A stretch of 64,000 nucleotides of DNA from Pseudaestuariivita atlantica (GCF_001205715.1 NZ_AQQZ01000004.1:372001-436000), one strand, 5' to 3'; shown: positions 51,537 to 60,745, counted from the stretch's first letter. Notes: generated from the sequence alone by a model not told the origin. Numbers and translations: made by a program.

Positions 51537-52853
51537 CTACCTCAACGACTTCAGCACGTTAAGCGAGGCGTATCCGTCCGGTACCCAGCCCTTGGATTGC
51601 TGATACGCGCGGACCGCCGCGATGGTCAGCGGCCCGATGCGCGCGTCGATCTTGCGGGTGTCGAACCCGGCGGCGGTCAGTCGGGTCTGCAACTCGATCC
51701 GCTCGTCATAGGTCAGCGCGCGATCCTGCCGGGGCCAGTCGCCCCGGATGGGCCCACCGCCCGTGATCCGGTCGGCCAGGTGCCCGACACCGATCACGTA
51801 GGCGTCGGCGGTGTTGTAGCTTTCCAGCACCTCGAAATTGTCGAAGACGAGGAACGCGGCGCCCTGATGCCCGGCGGGCAGCAGGACCGATGCGCGCCCG
51901 TGATCCGGCACCGCGCGCCCGTCCATCGCCACCACACCCAGCCGCGCCCAGGCGCTGGGCATCCTGGTGTTCTCCCGCCGCGCGCTCGCATAGTCGAAAC
52001 CGTCGGGCACCCGGACCTCGACGCCCCATGGCTGGCCGGTTCGCCATCCATTGGCCTTGAGATACGCCGCGGTCGACGCCAGCGCGTCGGTCGGGTCATC
52101 GCCCCAGATGTCGCGCCGACCGTCCCCGTTGAAATCGACCGCGTGATCGCGCCACGAAGTCGGCATGAACTGAGTATGCCCCATCGCGCCCGCCCACGAC
52201 CCCTTCAGCCGCGCCGGCGTCGTGTGGCCGTCCTGCAGGATCTTCAGCGCGGCAAGAACCTGCGCCTCGAAAAACGCGGCGCGGCGCGCGTCATAGGCCA
52301 GCGTCGCCATGGCCGACATCACGTCCGTCTTGCCGCGCACCGCGCCATAGGCCGATTCCAGCCCCCAGATCGCCACGACGATCTCGCGGTCCACGCCGAA
52401 CCGCTTTTCGACCCGGTCCAGAAGCGCGCGATGCTTTTTCAGCGCGGCCTTGCCGTTGCGAATGCGGTGGTCCGAAACGGCGGTGTCGAGGTAATCCCAG
52501 ATCGTCTTGGTGAATTCCGACTGGTTGCGGTCGCGGCGCACCACGTCGGCTACATACCGCACGCTCGCCATAGCGTTGTCATAGACCCGTGCCGAAATGC
52601 CCTCGGCCAGAGCCCGCGACCGGAACGCCGCGACCCACTGGCGTAGCCCGGCATCGTGGGTCGTGCTGACCCGTGTCTCAGCGGGCGCCGGGCGCAGAAC
52701 CGGGCGCAAGGAGGCGTTGGGCGCGGTGGCGAGGGCCGCGAGCGTGATCCCGCCATCGCGGGTCTTCGGGCGCACCGATCCATCGGGCGCGGCCATGCCC
52801 GCCGATCCGACGCCCGCCAGAACGATCGCTGATACTGCCCGCATCCACCGCAT
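51537..52853 (-). CDS. Membrane-bound lytic murein transglycosylase B family protein
   Basis: A 438-residue periplasmic enzyme that cleaves peptidoglycan to 1,6-anhydro products. There is a signal peptide (MRWMRAVSAIVLAGVGSAGMAA), no lipobox, a catalytic domain with Glu166 (AIWGLESAYGAVRG) and GSWAGAMGHTQFMPTSW, and a C-terminal peptidoglycan-binding domain (ELQTRLTAAGFDTRKIDARIGPLTIAAVRAYQ, as consecutive segments). It is single on the minus strand and convergent with the SDR gene, 10 bases between stops. Confidence 0.92.
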   Translation of the reverse strand: MRWMRAVSAIVLAGVGSAGMAAPDGSVRPKTRDGGITLAALATAPNASLRPVLRPAPAETRVSTTHDAGLRQWVAAFRSRALAEGISARVYDNAMASVRYVADVVRRDRNQSEFTKTIWDYLDTAVSDHRIRNGKAALKKHRALLDRVEKRFGVDREIVVAIWGLESAYGAVRGKTDVMSAMATLAYDARRAAFFEAQVLAALKILQDGHTTPARLKGSWAGAMGHTQFMPTSWRDHAVDFNGDGRRDIWGDDPTDALASTAAYLKANGWRTGQPWGVEVRVPDGFDYASARRENTRMPSAWARLGVVAMDGRAVPDHGRASVLLPAGHQGAAFLVFDNFEVLESYNTADAYVIGVGHLADRITGGGPIRGDWPRQDRALTYDERIELQTRLTAAGFDTRKIDARIGPLTIAAVRAYQQSKGWVPDGYASLNVLKSLR

Positions 52854-52953
52854 GTCGCTGCTCCACCACCCGGCGGCCCTGTTCCCGCCTTGTACGCCGA
52901 CCCTACCGCGCGATCCGGCGGTTCGAAAGGGCCGGGCCCATGGACCCGCCCCG

Positions 52954-53640
52954 TCAGCAATGCGCCGCCAGCGCCTCCATGTAGGTGCGCAGCATCGGCA
53001 CGCGGTTGGGCCGGAAACTGGTATCGGTGATCTGCAACTCGCGCAGTCGGTCCAGCCGGAACACGCGGTAGTCTTTGCGCAGGTGGCACCACGCGATCAG
53101 GCAGTGCGATGCGTCGAAATGCACGATGCCCAGCGGGTCGACCTCGCGCACGGTTTCGGCGCCTTCCTTGTCTGTATAGGCGAACCGCACGCGCCGTTCG
53201 TCCCACGTGGCCTGCCGCAGGGCGGCGGTGTCGACCTTGGGTTCGGGGATCGGGCTGAACCGGCGCGCATGCAGGACGGCGTGTTTCAGCCTGTGCGCCT
53301 GCCGGTCGGGCAACCGAGCCTGCAGCTTGGCAAGCGCGCCGGCAGCGGCGGCGGCGAGGACGGGCTCCGCCGTCACCTCTACCTCGCGCAGGCCCAGAAC
53401 CAGCGCCTCAAGCTCGTCGTCGGAGAAGGATTGCGGCGGGATCGCGTTGTCTTCGACCAGCGTGAACCCGTATCCCGCCGCCCCGTCGATCACCGCGCCA
53501 AGACTGCGCAACGTGTCCACGTCGCGATAGATCGTGCGCGGGGAGACGGACAGGGCATCTGACAGGGCTTCGGCCGTCACGGGCGGCGCCATGCCGCGCA
53601 TCGTCTGCATCAGGTGGAAAAGGCGTGCGGTTCTGGACAT
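52954..53640 (-). CDS. YafY-type HTH/WYL-domain transcriptional regulator
   Basis: A 228-residue regulator with an N-terminal winged helix (ALSDALSVSPRTIYRDVDTLRSLG, about 24-48) and a C-terminal WYL domain (RVRFAYTDKEGAETVREVDPLGIVHFDASHCLIAWC ... YRVFRLDRL, in parts). WYL domains sense ligands, often nucleic acids or small molecules. It is divergent from a GST gene with a TGACA-N5-TGTCA site between, so it probably regulates that gene. Confidence 0.9.
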   Translation of the reverse strand: MSRTARLFHLMQTMRGMAPPVTAEALSDALSVSPRTIYRDVDTLRSLGAVIDGAAGYGFTLVEDNAIPPQSFSDDELEALVLGLREVEVTAEPVLAAAAAGALAKLQARLPDRQAHRLKHAVLHARRFSPIPEPKVDTAALRQATWDERRVRFAYTDKEGAETVREVDPLGIVHFDASHCLIAWCHLRKDYRVFRLDRLRELQITDTSFRPNRVPMLRTYMEALAAHC

Positions 53641-53663
53641 GGGTCAGGGATACCATGGATTGC

Positions 53664-53678
53664 TGACAAAATCTGTCA
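53664..53678. promoter_or_regulatory. Candidate operator between WYL regulator and GST genes
   Basis: TGACAAAATCTGTCA is a 5-bp inverted repeat with a 5-base spacer, 23 bases before the regulator's ATG and 49 before the GST ATG. YafY-like regulators often bind such dyads. Confidence 0.5.
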
Positions 53679-53727
53679 TGACCTACGCTTACGGTCACGA
53701 CACCTGAAAACAGCCCCGGCCCGCCTC

Positions 53728-54429
53728 ATGCTCAAGCTTCTGACCTACCCCGCCGCCCTTGGCGAATTCAGCCCCAGCCCCTTTTGCGTCAAGGCGGCGC
53801 TGCTCCTGCAGATGTCGGGCCAGCCGTGGCAGCGCGAGGACGTGAGCGACCCGCGCAAGACGCGGTACGGGAAACTGCCCGTCCTGCGTGCGGGGCCGGA
53901 GGTGATCGCGGACAGTGACAACATCCGCGCATGGCTGGAAGCGCAGGGCGCGGAGTTCGATCCCGGCCTTAGCCCGCGCGACAAGGCCGCATCGCGCGCC
54001 GTCATCCGCATGGCGGAAGAGCACATGTATTTCATCCTGATGCTCGATCGCTGGGGCAACGACGATGTCTGGCCGACCATCCGCGACACCTACTTCGGAT
54101 CCATCCCGCCGGTCGTCCGGCATCTCGTCGCGGGCGGTCTGCGCCGCGACATCCTGAAGGGGTTGAATGTGCAAGGCCTTGGCAGGTTCTCTGCCGAGGA
54201 CCGGCTGGCGCGGGTGGATGCCGATCTGGTGGCGCTGGCGCGGATGCTGGACGGCCAGCCCTTCCTGTTCGGGTCGCGCATGACGGCGGCGGATGCCTCG
54301 GTGGGCGCGATGCTGTCCGCCATGCGCAGCACGCCGATGGCGACGCCCCTTGCACGGCGCATCGCCGATGACGGGGTTCTGTCGCCATATGTCGACCGGG
54401 CGACCGCCTGCCTGCCCGCGACGGGATGA
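53728..54429 (+). CDS. Glutathione S-transferase family protein
   Basis: A 233-residue protein with an N-terminal thioredoxin-like GST domain (LLTYPAALGEFSPSPFCVKAALLLQMSG ... GKLPVLRAGPEVIADSDNIRAWL, in parts) and an all-helical C-terminal domain related to the metaxin/FAXC type. The SPFC segment takes the place of the catalytic Ser/Cys. ATG 53728 has no strong site, but the N-terminus is conserved from there. The upstream extension is not coding. It converges on gspG. Confidence 0.87.
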   Translation: MLKLLTYPAALGEFSPSPFCVKAALLLQMSGQPWQREDVSDPRKTRYGKLPVLRAGPEVIADSDNIRAWLEAQGAEFDPGLSPRDKAASRAVIRMAEEHMYFILMLDRWGNDDVWPTIRDTYFGSIPPVVRHLVAGGLRRDILKGLNVQGLGRFSAEDRLARVDADLVALARMLDGQPFLFGSRMTAADASVGAMLSAMRSTPMATPLARRIADDGVLSPYVDRATACLPATG

Positions 54430-54438
54430 GGCAGGCGG

Positions 54439-54873
54439 TCAGTTGAGCGACAGGTCGCGGTCTTCGCCGGTTCCACCGCGCACGCCATCACGCCCAAGCG
54501 ACGTGATGCCCGGTGACCCGTCATCGGACGGTTCGGCATAGACATAGGCACGTCCCCAGGGATCGCTCAGCGCCTCGGCACTGTCGAGGTAGGGCCCCGA
54601 CCACGTCACGTCCCCGGCAGGCGCGGTCATCAGCACCGCCAGCCCCTCGGCATTGGTCGGATAACGGCCGGTGTCGATGTAGAAGAGCTGCAACGCGTTG
54701 CCGATCTGCTGGATCTGAAGCTGGGCGGTTTCGCTCTTGGCGCGGCCGAGATAGCCGATCAGGCGCGGTCCCACCACGGCGGCGATCATCGCGATCACGG
54801 CCAGAACGATCAGCACTTCGAGGATCGTGATCCCGCTGCGCGGCCCTGTCCGGTCGCCTCTTGGCCTGATCAT
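54439..54873 (-). CDS. gspG: Type II secretion major pseudopilin GspG
   Basis: GspG builds the periplasmic pseudopilus. From ATG 54873 the 144-residue precursor has the prepilin site G14^ITILEVLIVLAVIAMIAAVV, with Glu19 at mature position +5. The mature +1 residue is Ile rather than the usual Phe. The C-terminal domain has YPTNAEGLAVLM and DPWGRAYVYAEP, typical of GspG. It overlaps the peptidase gene by 4 bases and is separated from the other pseudopilin genes by gspK on the other strand. Confidence 0.93.
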   Translation of the reverse strand: MIRPRGDRTGPRSGITILEVLIVLAVIAMIAAVVGPRLIGYLGRAKSETAQLQIQQIGNALQLFYIDTGRYPTNAEGLAVLMTAPAGDVTWSGPYLDSAEALSDPWGRAYVYAEPSDDGSPGITSLGRDGVRGGTGEDRDLSLN

Positions 54874-55406
54874 TCGAACGTTCCCCAAACCCAGATGCCC
54901 CATGCAGAAAGACAAAGGAAAGGTCCAAATGCAACTGCGGAATTGTCCGGGCGCATCGACGTGCCGGACCCTTTGAGAGACGCGACCAGCAGGAACAGGA
55001 TCGCGGCAAGCGCGGCGAACAGCACGACAAAGACCGTCCCGCCCAGCCCGCACAGCAGGCCGATCCCGATCATCAGTTTCACGTCGCCAAGGCCGAGGCC
55101 GTCATACCCTTTCAGCCACCGGAAACCTGTTGCGACGGCAAGGAACAAGAGCGGCCAGACGGCAGCGGCAATCAGATGGGAAGCCAAAGCCACCCGGTCC
55201 GCCCAAGGCAATGCCAACGCCGCCAGAACCGCCAGCGCGACCGCGCCGGTATCGGGGATCTCGAACCGCTGGATGTCGATGCAACTGATCCAGATCAGCA
55301 CCCCCGCCACGGCCAGCGCGACAAGGGATGGCGGTGGAAGGGGGCTCGTCCACCAAAGCGCGGCATAGATGGCGGCATGCGCCACCGGCAGCACCGCCAG
55401 CCGCAT
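54870..55406 (-). CDS. gspO: Type IV prepilin peptidase (minimal, A24 family)
   Basis: This membrane aspartic peptidase would cleave the pseudopilin leaders. From ATG 55406 it has 178 residues and about six helices. The two catalytic Asp segments are SCIDIQRFEIPD and GLGLGDVKLM. The N-terminal methyltransferase domain and its zinc CxxC pairs, present in full-length PilD/GspO, are absent, as in TadV/CpaA-type peptidases. ATG 55406 was preferred because GGGAGGGG lies at 9 bases; ATG 55445 would overlap the divergent gspK start. It is translationally coupled to gspG. Confidence 0.88.
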   Translation of the reverse strand: MRLAVLPVAHAAIYAALWWTSPLPPPSLVALAVAGVLIWISCIDIQRFEIPDTGAVALAVLAALALPWADRVALASHLIAAAVWPLLFLAVATGFRWLKGYDGLGLGDVKLMIGIGLLCGLGGTVFVVLFAALAAILFLLVASLKGSGTSMRPDNSAVAFGPFLCLSAWGIWVWGTFE

Positions 55407-55443
55407 CGCTTGCATCCCCTCCCGCGGTTGATAGCCTTGCGTC

Positions 55444-56169
55444 ATGCGCGCGTCTTCGCCCCGTCCGTCCCGCCGCTCGGGCTTTGCCCTCGTGGTCGTG
55501 CTGTCGATGCTGGCCATCATCACGCTCCTGTTCGCGGTGGCAAGTGCGCGGCTTGTGGCAGGTCAGCGGCTGGCCTTCGCGGACCTGACGCTCGCCCGGT
55601 ACGCGCACCGGACGCAATCGCTTGTCGACATCGCGCTCAAGACCTTTGGGACCGGGCCGGGGAAGGTCCCCTTCGATCAGCCGCTCGACCTGCAATGGGG
55701 TGACGCGCGGGTCACGCTGTACCTAAGGGACGTTGCGGGGCTGATCGACCTGAACACGGCACCTGCCGACATGCTGCGCCGGTTGGCTGAGGCATCGGAT
55801 TTACCGGTCGACCGGGTCGCGGCCTTTGCTGCCGCGCGAGAACCCATGACAAGGCTGCAGCGCGTGGCGGATTTCCGGCGCATCGTCGGCGCCTCGGACG
55901 AGGCCATGGCGGTTGTCAGCAGGGTCGCAACCGTTGTGTCGGGCCGGCAAGGCATCGATCCGGACGCCGCCCCGATCGAGGTTCTGGAAGTGCTGGCGGG
56001 GCGATCAGGAACGCGCGCGGACCTTGCCCTATCGCTCGACCGCGCGTGGATCGCTCCACCCACCGACACGACCTTCCGGGTTCTGGCCGTGATCGACGGC
56101 GCGCCCGAGCGCGCGCTTGGCATCGTTGCCTTCGGGGCGATTTCCGACGTGGTGCTGGAACTGCGCTGA
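55444..56169 (+). CDS. gspK: Type II secretion minor pseudopilin GspK
   Basis: GspK caps the pseudopilus tip with GspI and GspJ. The leader ends at G13^FALVVVLSMLAIITLLFAVA, and mature position +5 is Val instead of Glu, the known peculiarity of GspK. The helix-hairpin-helix-like segment LIDLNTAPADMLRRLAEAS and TRLQRVADFRRIVG follow. With 241 residues it is shorter than typical GspK (about 320). It is on the plus strand, alone, between two minus-strand blocks of the same locus, and no ribosome-binding site is evident. Confidence 0.88.
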   Translation: MRASSPRPSRRSGFALVVVLSMLAIITLLFAVASARLVAGQRLAFADLTLARYAHRTQSLVDIALKTFGTGPGKVPFDQPLDLQWGDARVTLYLRDVAGLIDLNTAPADMLRRLAEASDLPVDRVAAFAAAREPMTRLQRVADFRRIVGASDEAMAVVSRVATVVSGRQGIDPDAAPIEVLEVLAGRSGTRADLALSLDRAWIAPPTDTTFRVLAVIDGAPERALGIVAFGAISDVVLELR

Positions 56170-56189
56170 CGCACGGCGCGGCGCCCCGT

Positions 56190-56759
56190 TTACCTCAGGA
56201 CCGTGCGCGCCACGAATTCCGGCCAGTCCTCCCCGGCATCGCGTGGCGAGGCGGGTGCGATCCGCACCAGCGAGGGCAGCGCGGCCTGCCGCGTCCAGCG
56301 CGCGCGCCAGCGGGCGGGCTCGCGCGTCTCGTCGAAATAGCTCACGCTCAGCGGGATGGTGACGGGTACAAGCGTCGTCCACGTGTCCATGACGTTGCCG
56401 GTATCGTCCAGCGCCGTCGCTGTCAGCCGCAAGGTGTCGTCGGTGACCTGCACGGCGACGCGCAGCGCGGTGGCATCGGGGGCAAAGGGCGTGTCAGACA
56501 CGGTGACAAAGCTGAACCCGTCCTCGACCCCGATGAACCTCGCCGGAAAGGGGACCAGCCGCGTCGGCGGGGCCGCGGTTGCCAGCCAACCGCGCAACCG
56601 GGTCCGCGTGGCCAGCATCGCGTCATCCTGCGTCACGCTCGTCCGGTCGAACAGCCCGATGGCGAGCGTCAGGCTGCCGGCCAGCCCCGCCGCGATCATC
56701 GCTAGCAGGGCAAGGGCGACGAGAAGTTCAAAGAGCCCAAGGCCGCTGCGCGGTGTCAT
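56190..56759 (-). CDS. gspJ: Type II secretion minor pseudopilin GspJ
   Basis: The 189-residue precursor has the leader MTPRSG^LGLFELLVALALLAMIAAGLAG with Glu11 at +5. GspJ joins GspI and GspK at the pilus tip. ATG 56759 overlaps the gspI stop by ATGA; the longer open frame covers gspI and is not used. It is the last gene of the minus-strand chain and converges on gspK with 20 bases between stops. Confidence 0.9.
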   Translation of the reverse strand: MTPRSGLGLFELLVALALLAMIAAGLAGSLTLAIGLFDRTSVTQDDAMLATRTRLRGWLATAAPPTRLVPFPARFIGVEDGFSFVTVSDTPFAPDATALRVAVQVTDDTLRLTATALDDTGNVMDTWTTLVPVTIPLSVSYFDETREPARWRARWTRQAALPSLVRIAPASPRDAGEDWPEFVARTVLR

Positions 56760-57121
56760 GGCCCGGCCACCCGCACTTCGCCGAGGCTGGCCAGGGTCCG
56801 CCCGCGCGCGTCGGCGACGGTGACCGTCACCGCGACAAGATCGGTATCGGTGCCGGTGATGCGCCCTTGCGGCACGACCGCGCGCGTGACCGTCCACGCG
56901 CCGTGGCGCTGGCGCGTTTCCCCGACGGTCAGCGGCTCGGCCACGCCCATAAGGGCGAGGTGCGACAGGGCGAGGTCCATCGCCAGACCGCTCCGCACCG
57001 AGGCCTCGTTGCGGTTCAGCAACCGCGCCTGTCCCGGCAAAAGCGCGGCAAGGACCAGCGCCATGATGGCGAAGGCCAGAAGCACCTCGAACAGCGAATA
57101 TCCGGCCCGCCGCCGCGTCAT
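56756..57121 (-). CDS. gspI: Type II secretion minor pseudopilin GspI
   Basis: A 121-residue precursor with the leader MTRRRAG^YSLFEVLLAFAIMALVLAALLPG and Glu12 at +5. The C-terminal domain (HLALMGVAEPLTVGETRQRHGAW) is typical of GspI. It overlaps gspJ and gspH by 4 bases on each side. Confidence 0.9.
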   Translation of the reverse strand: MTRRRAGYSLFEVLLAFAIMALVLAALLPGQARLLNRNEASVRSGLAMDLALSHLALMGVAEPLTVGETRQRHGAWTVTRAVVPQGRITGTDTDLVAVTVTVADARGRTLASLGEVRVAGP

Positions 57122-57498
57122 TCCGCGTCCTCGACGATGGTGAGCCGTCCCAGCACCGGCTTCACCCGCAGTCTCACGACCCGCCCTCTTTCGATCAGGC
57201 AGGCATCCGCCCCGCGCGCCGTTCCGTCGGCGAAGAACTGCACCGCGTGGTCCGCCGCATCGCAGCCGGGTACCTGCAGCGACATGGTCTGCCCCAGTTC
57301 AATCGCCGTCCCGCGCAGGATCGCCGCCTCGCGCAGAAGGTCCGCCGCCCGTCCTTCGAGCGTCAGGCGCGATGGCGGCGGGCGCAGGTTGGTGATCGCG
57401 ATGGCCATGATCGCGCCGAGGATGCCCAGCACGACCAGCATCTCCAGCAGGCTGATGCCGGCGGACCGTGACAGGCGGATCCGGTCAGAGGGCGACAT
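57118..57498 (-). CDS. gspH: Type II secretion pseudopilin GspH
   Basis: A 126-residue precursor with the prepilin site G14^ISLLEMLVVLGILGAIMAI and Glu19 at +5. The following segment RLTLEGRAADLLREAAILRGTAIELGQ fits GspH. It is shorter than many GspH proteins (about 150-170). It overlaps gspF by 14 bases and gspI by 4. Confidence 0.88.
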   Translation of the reverse strand: MSPSDRIRLSRSAGISLLEMLVVLGILGAIMAIAITNLRPPPSRLTLEGRAADLLREAAILRGTAIELGQTMSLQVPGCDAADHAVQFFADGTARGADACLIERGRVVRLRVKPVLGRLTIVEDAE

Positions 57499-58702
57499 CG
57501 TTCAGCGTCATGATCGCGGATACGGTCGACAGGATGACCGCGCCGACGATCAGCCCGATCGCCAGCGTCAGAACCGGCGTCACCAGCCGGATCGCCTGCG
57601 CCAGCGTGCGGCGGGTGCGGTCGCGCAACTCGTCGCTCAACTGGTCCAGAACCGGGGCAAGCCGGTCGGTTTCCTCACCCGCCTCGATCAGCGCGGCAGC
57701 CATCGGGTCGATCAGGGGGCTGGCCGACAGGACGGATGACAGGGTGCCGCCCCCTGTGATCGTGGTCTCCGCCTGCTCCAGCAACGCGCGGTAGGCCGGG
57801 TGGGTGGCGGTGTCGTGCGCCGTGCGCAGCGCCTGCACCAGCGTCGCGCCGCTGCCCAGCATCAGCGCCATCGTCTGCGCCGCCTCCAGCGTGTTGACCT
57901 GCCGCTGGTAGGGCCCGATCACCGGCAGGCGCAGCAGAACCGGCGCGGCGCGGTGGCGCAGTCGCGGCCACAGCCATCGCAGCAGCAGCCCACCCCCCGC
58001 AACCGCGGCAAGGATCACCGGCCAGTCATCGCTCAGCACGTCCCGCAGCCCGATCATGGCGCGTAGCACGGCGGGCGGCGGCGTGCCGGACGAGGCGAAG
58101 ACGGGCACCAGCGTCGGGGCGAGGAAGAACACGAGCACGCCAAGAACCAGCGCCGACATCACGATCAGGATCGCCGGGTAGACCAGCGCCGCGCGCAGTT
58201 CGCGCCGTTGCGTGACCTCGGCTGTCAGGGTCTCGGCGATGCGTCCGGTGACCTGCGGCAGCGTGTTGGCGGCCTCCCCGATCCCGACCATCGTCACAAG
58301 CCGCGCCGGAAAGGTCGTGCCTTCCTCGGCCATGGCGTCGGCCAGCTTCTGCCCGTCGGCCACCGATTGCCCGACCCGTTCCAGCGCCCGGCGCATGGCG
58401 GGATCAGGCGTCGAATGGGCCGCGAAATCCAGCGCGCGGGGCAGCGGGAAGTTGACCAGCAACAGGGAGGACAGCGCCCGGAACGCCTCTGCCAGAACCT
58501 GCGGTTTCGCTGCCGGTGGACGGCCCGTCAGGGAAATGTCGCGCCGGTACCACGGCACCGCCGATCCGCCCTGTTTCAGCGAAACGGGCGTCAGCCCGCG
58601 CGCGGCCAGCTGGTCAAGCGCCGCGACATCGGATGCCGCCGACACCTCGCCCGTCTCGATCGAGCCGTCGGTCGCATAGGCGCTGTAGGCAAATCGCGGC
58701 AT
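57485..58702 (-). CDS. gspF: Type II secretion inner-membrane platform protein GspF
   Basis: The 405-residue platform protein works with the GspE ATPase. It has the two GspF cytoplasmic domains (LAEAFRALSSLLLVNFPLPRAL and EAAQTMALMLGSGATLVQALRTAH, each with the recurring Leu-Gly pattern) and three membrane helices (about 170-192, 215-240 and 375-398). The segment FPARLVTMVGIGEAANTLPQV is a family hallmark. It starts 38 bases after gspD. Confidence 0.94.
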   Translation of the reverse strand: MPRFAYSAYATDGSIETGEVSAASDVAALDQLAARGLTPVSLKQGGSAVPWYRRDISLTGRPPAAKPQVLAEAFRALSSLLLVNFPLPRALDFAAHSTPDPAMRRALERVGQSVADGQKLADAMAEEGTTFPARLVTMVGIGEAANTLPQVTGRIAETLTAEVTQRRELRAALVYPAILIVMSALVLGVLVFFLAPTLVPVFASSGTPPPAVLRAMIGLRDVLSDDWPVILAAVAGGGLLLRWLWPRLRHRAAPVLLRLPVIGPYQRQVNTLEAAQTMALMLGSGATLVQALRTAHDTATHPAYRALLEQAETTITGGGTLSSVLSASPLIDPMAAALIEAGEETDRLAPVLDQLSDELRDRTRRTLAQAIRLVTPVLTLAIGLIVGAVILSTVSAIMTLNDVAL

Positions 58703-58740
58703 CGTTCCCCCTGCGCCTGTCGTGCCCCGCGTGGCGCGGC

Positions 58741-60741
58741 CTAGTCAATGATGCGGTGGCCGGTCGACTCCACTGCAATGCCTGTCTGGATCAACCCGTT
58801 TGCCCCGGTGATGCGCGACCGCAGTTCCGAGGTGATCCGTCGCGATTCATGTCCGTCCCTGACAACGCGCGGCGTGATCAGGACCAAAAGCTCGGTCCGA
58901 CCCACCGTGTCGCGCCGATTGCGGAACAGGGTGCCGAGGATCGGCACGTCGCCCGCGCCCGGCACCTTGGTATTGGTCCGGTTGCGCGATTCCTCGATCA
59001 GCCCGCCCAACGCGATGGTCTGCCCGTCGGTCACCACGACGTTGGTTTCGATCCGCCGTTGCGAGATGGTCGGGCTGTCGATCCCCGAGGTCGTCGTGTT
59101 CGACACGCTGGACACTTCCTGCTCGATATCAAGGATCACCTGACCTGTGCGCGACACGCGCGGCTTCACCCGCAGGATGATGCCCGTATCGCGGAACGAG
59201 ATCGTGTTGACGACCGGCGCCGCCGGGTCGGTCGTGTCGCGCACCTGCTGGGTCGCGATGGGCACCTCGTCCCCGATCTGCAGGACCGCCTCCTGGTTGT
59301 CGAGCACCAGGAGCGACGGCGAGGACACCACGTTCACATCCGTGACCGACGCCAGCGCGTTCAGCGCCACCGCCGAGGACGAGCCCTGGAACAGGAAGCT
59401 GAGACCGGGGAAGGCCGATGCCACGGCACCAGTGCTCGCGTCCGAGAAGGTGCCCTTCAGGTCCCCGTTCTCGAAGAACCAGCGCAGGCCGAAATTCAAC
59501 TCGTCGTTCAGCGACACCTCGGCAATCGTCGCTTCCAGCAGCACCTGCACGGGCACGGTGTCGAGCGTGTGTATCAGGCGCGAGAAGTTATCCTGTTCGG
59601 AATCGTTGCCCCAGACGATGATCGCGTTCTTGGTGTCGTCGGCCACGACCCTCGGCCGGCCCTCGGTCGGGTTGATGTCGTCCTCGACCACGTCGTCGAT
59701 CATCTCGGCAAGGATCGGCGCCAGTTTCTCGGCGCTGCGGTGCTGCAGGGCATAGACGGTCGGGCGCCGCTTGGTCCCGCCGGCGGTCTTGTCGAGGTCG
59801 CGGATCCAGCGTTCGGCCTCGATCAGGTATTTCGAGCGCGAGGACACCACGATCACCGCCGCCAGCCGTTTCGACGGGATGAACGACACGACGTTCTGCA
59901 ACGACCCGCCTTCTCCGGTCTCGAAGATCAGGTTCAACTCGTCCACCACGGCTTCCGGTTCGGCGGCCTTCAGGCGGTAGATACCGACCGACTTGCCCTT
60001 CAGCACGTCGACATCGAACAGGTTGACCGCGTCGATGGCGGCGTTGATTTCGTCCCGCGCGCCCGAGATCAGCAGGATGTTGCGCTTGGCGATGGGTTGC
60101 AGGCCCACGGTCTCCCCGATGATCGGCTCAAGCAGGCGCACCATTTCGGCGGTGCCGATGTAACTCAGCGGGACGGCGACCACGCGCGATCCCAGCTGCG
60201 CGGCGCTGTTCGACCGGGTGATCCGTTTCGCCGCGCCGCGCGCGGGCGCGATGGTGATCATGTCGGGGCCCGGTTGCAGCGCCGCGCCGTTGATTTCCAG
60301 CACCGTCTGGAAGGTTTCCAGCAGCGCCTTTTCCGACAAGGGCCGCGTGGTCTGCAGGGTGACCGTGCCGTTCACACCGGGTTTGATCGTGTAGTTGCGT
60401 CCCAGCGCATCGCCCAGCACGGCCCTTGCCGCGGCCTCGATCGGGACGTCGACGAGGTTCAGCGTGAAGGCGCCGTCCTCGGACATCTCGACAAGGTCGG
60501 GCCGGGTGACCTCGGCCCCGAGGAAACTGTCGGTCCCGAGGCGGCGGCGTTCCGGTCCGGGCCCGTTCAAACCGGCCCGGATCGCACCCGCGCCCGCGCG
60601 CACCGACCCGCCATCGGCCTGCGCGCTGTTGGCCAGCAGGGGTGCCGTGCCGCGGGACACTTCCGGCGCGTCGCCGCAAGCGGCAAGCAAGGCCAGCGCA
60701 AGAAAGGCGCTCAGGAATCTGGCGATCGGGGCAAGGGTCAT
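58741..60741 (-). CDS. gspD: Type II secretion secretin GspD, lipoprotein type
   Basis: GspD is the outer-membrane gate. The 666-residue protein begins with a lipoprotein signal (lipobox LAAC, Cys22), so it may reach the outer membrane without a separate pilotin. After a Gly/Ala-rich linker come the N0-N3 domains (TLNLVDVPIEAAARAVLGDALG, VVAVPLSYIGTAEMVRLLEPII, IYRLKAAEPEAVVDELNLIF, VYALQHRSAEKLAPILAEMI) and the secretin core (NVVSSPSLLVLDNQEAVLQIGDEVPI ... GGLIEESRNRTNTKVPGAGDVPILGTLFR, in parts). It lies 4 bases after gspC. Confidence 0.95.
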   Translation of the reverse strand: MTLAPIARFLSAFLALALLAACGDAPEVSRGTAPLLANSAQADGGSVRAGAGAIRAGLNGPGPERRRLGTDSFLGAEVTRPDLVEMSEDGAFTLNLVDVPIEAAARAVLGDALGRNYTIKPGVNGTVTLQTTRPLSEKALLETFQTVLEINGAALQPGPDMITIAPARGAAKRITRSNSAAQLGSRVVAVPLSYIGTAEMVRLLEPIIGETVGLQPIAKRNILLISGARDEINAAIDAVNLFDVDVLKGKSVGIYRLKAAEPEAVVDELNLIFETGEGGSLQNVVSFIPSKRLAAVIVVSSRSKYLIEAERWIRDLDKTAGGTKRRPTVYALQHRSAEKLAPILAEMIDDVVEDDINPTEGRPRVVADDTKNAIIVWGNDSEQDNFSRLIHTLDTVPVQVLLEATIAEVSLNDELNFGLRWFFENGDLKGTFSDASTGAVASAFPGLSFLFQGSSSAVALNALASVTDVNVVSSPSLLVLDNQEAVLQIGDEVPIATQQVRDTTDPAAPVVNTISFRDTGIILRVKPRVSRTGQVILDIEQEVSSVSNTTTSGIDSPTISQRRIETNVVVTDGQTIALGGLIEESRNRTNTKVPGAGDVPILGTLFRNRRDTVGRTELLVLITPRVVRDGHESRRITSELRSRITGANGLIQTGIAVESTGHRIID

Positions 60742-60745
60742 GCGT

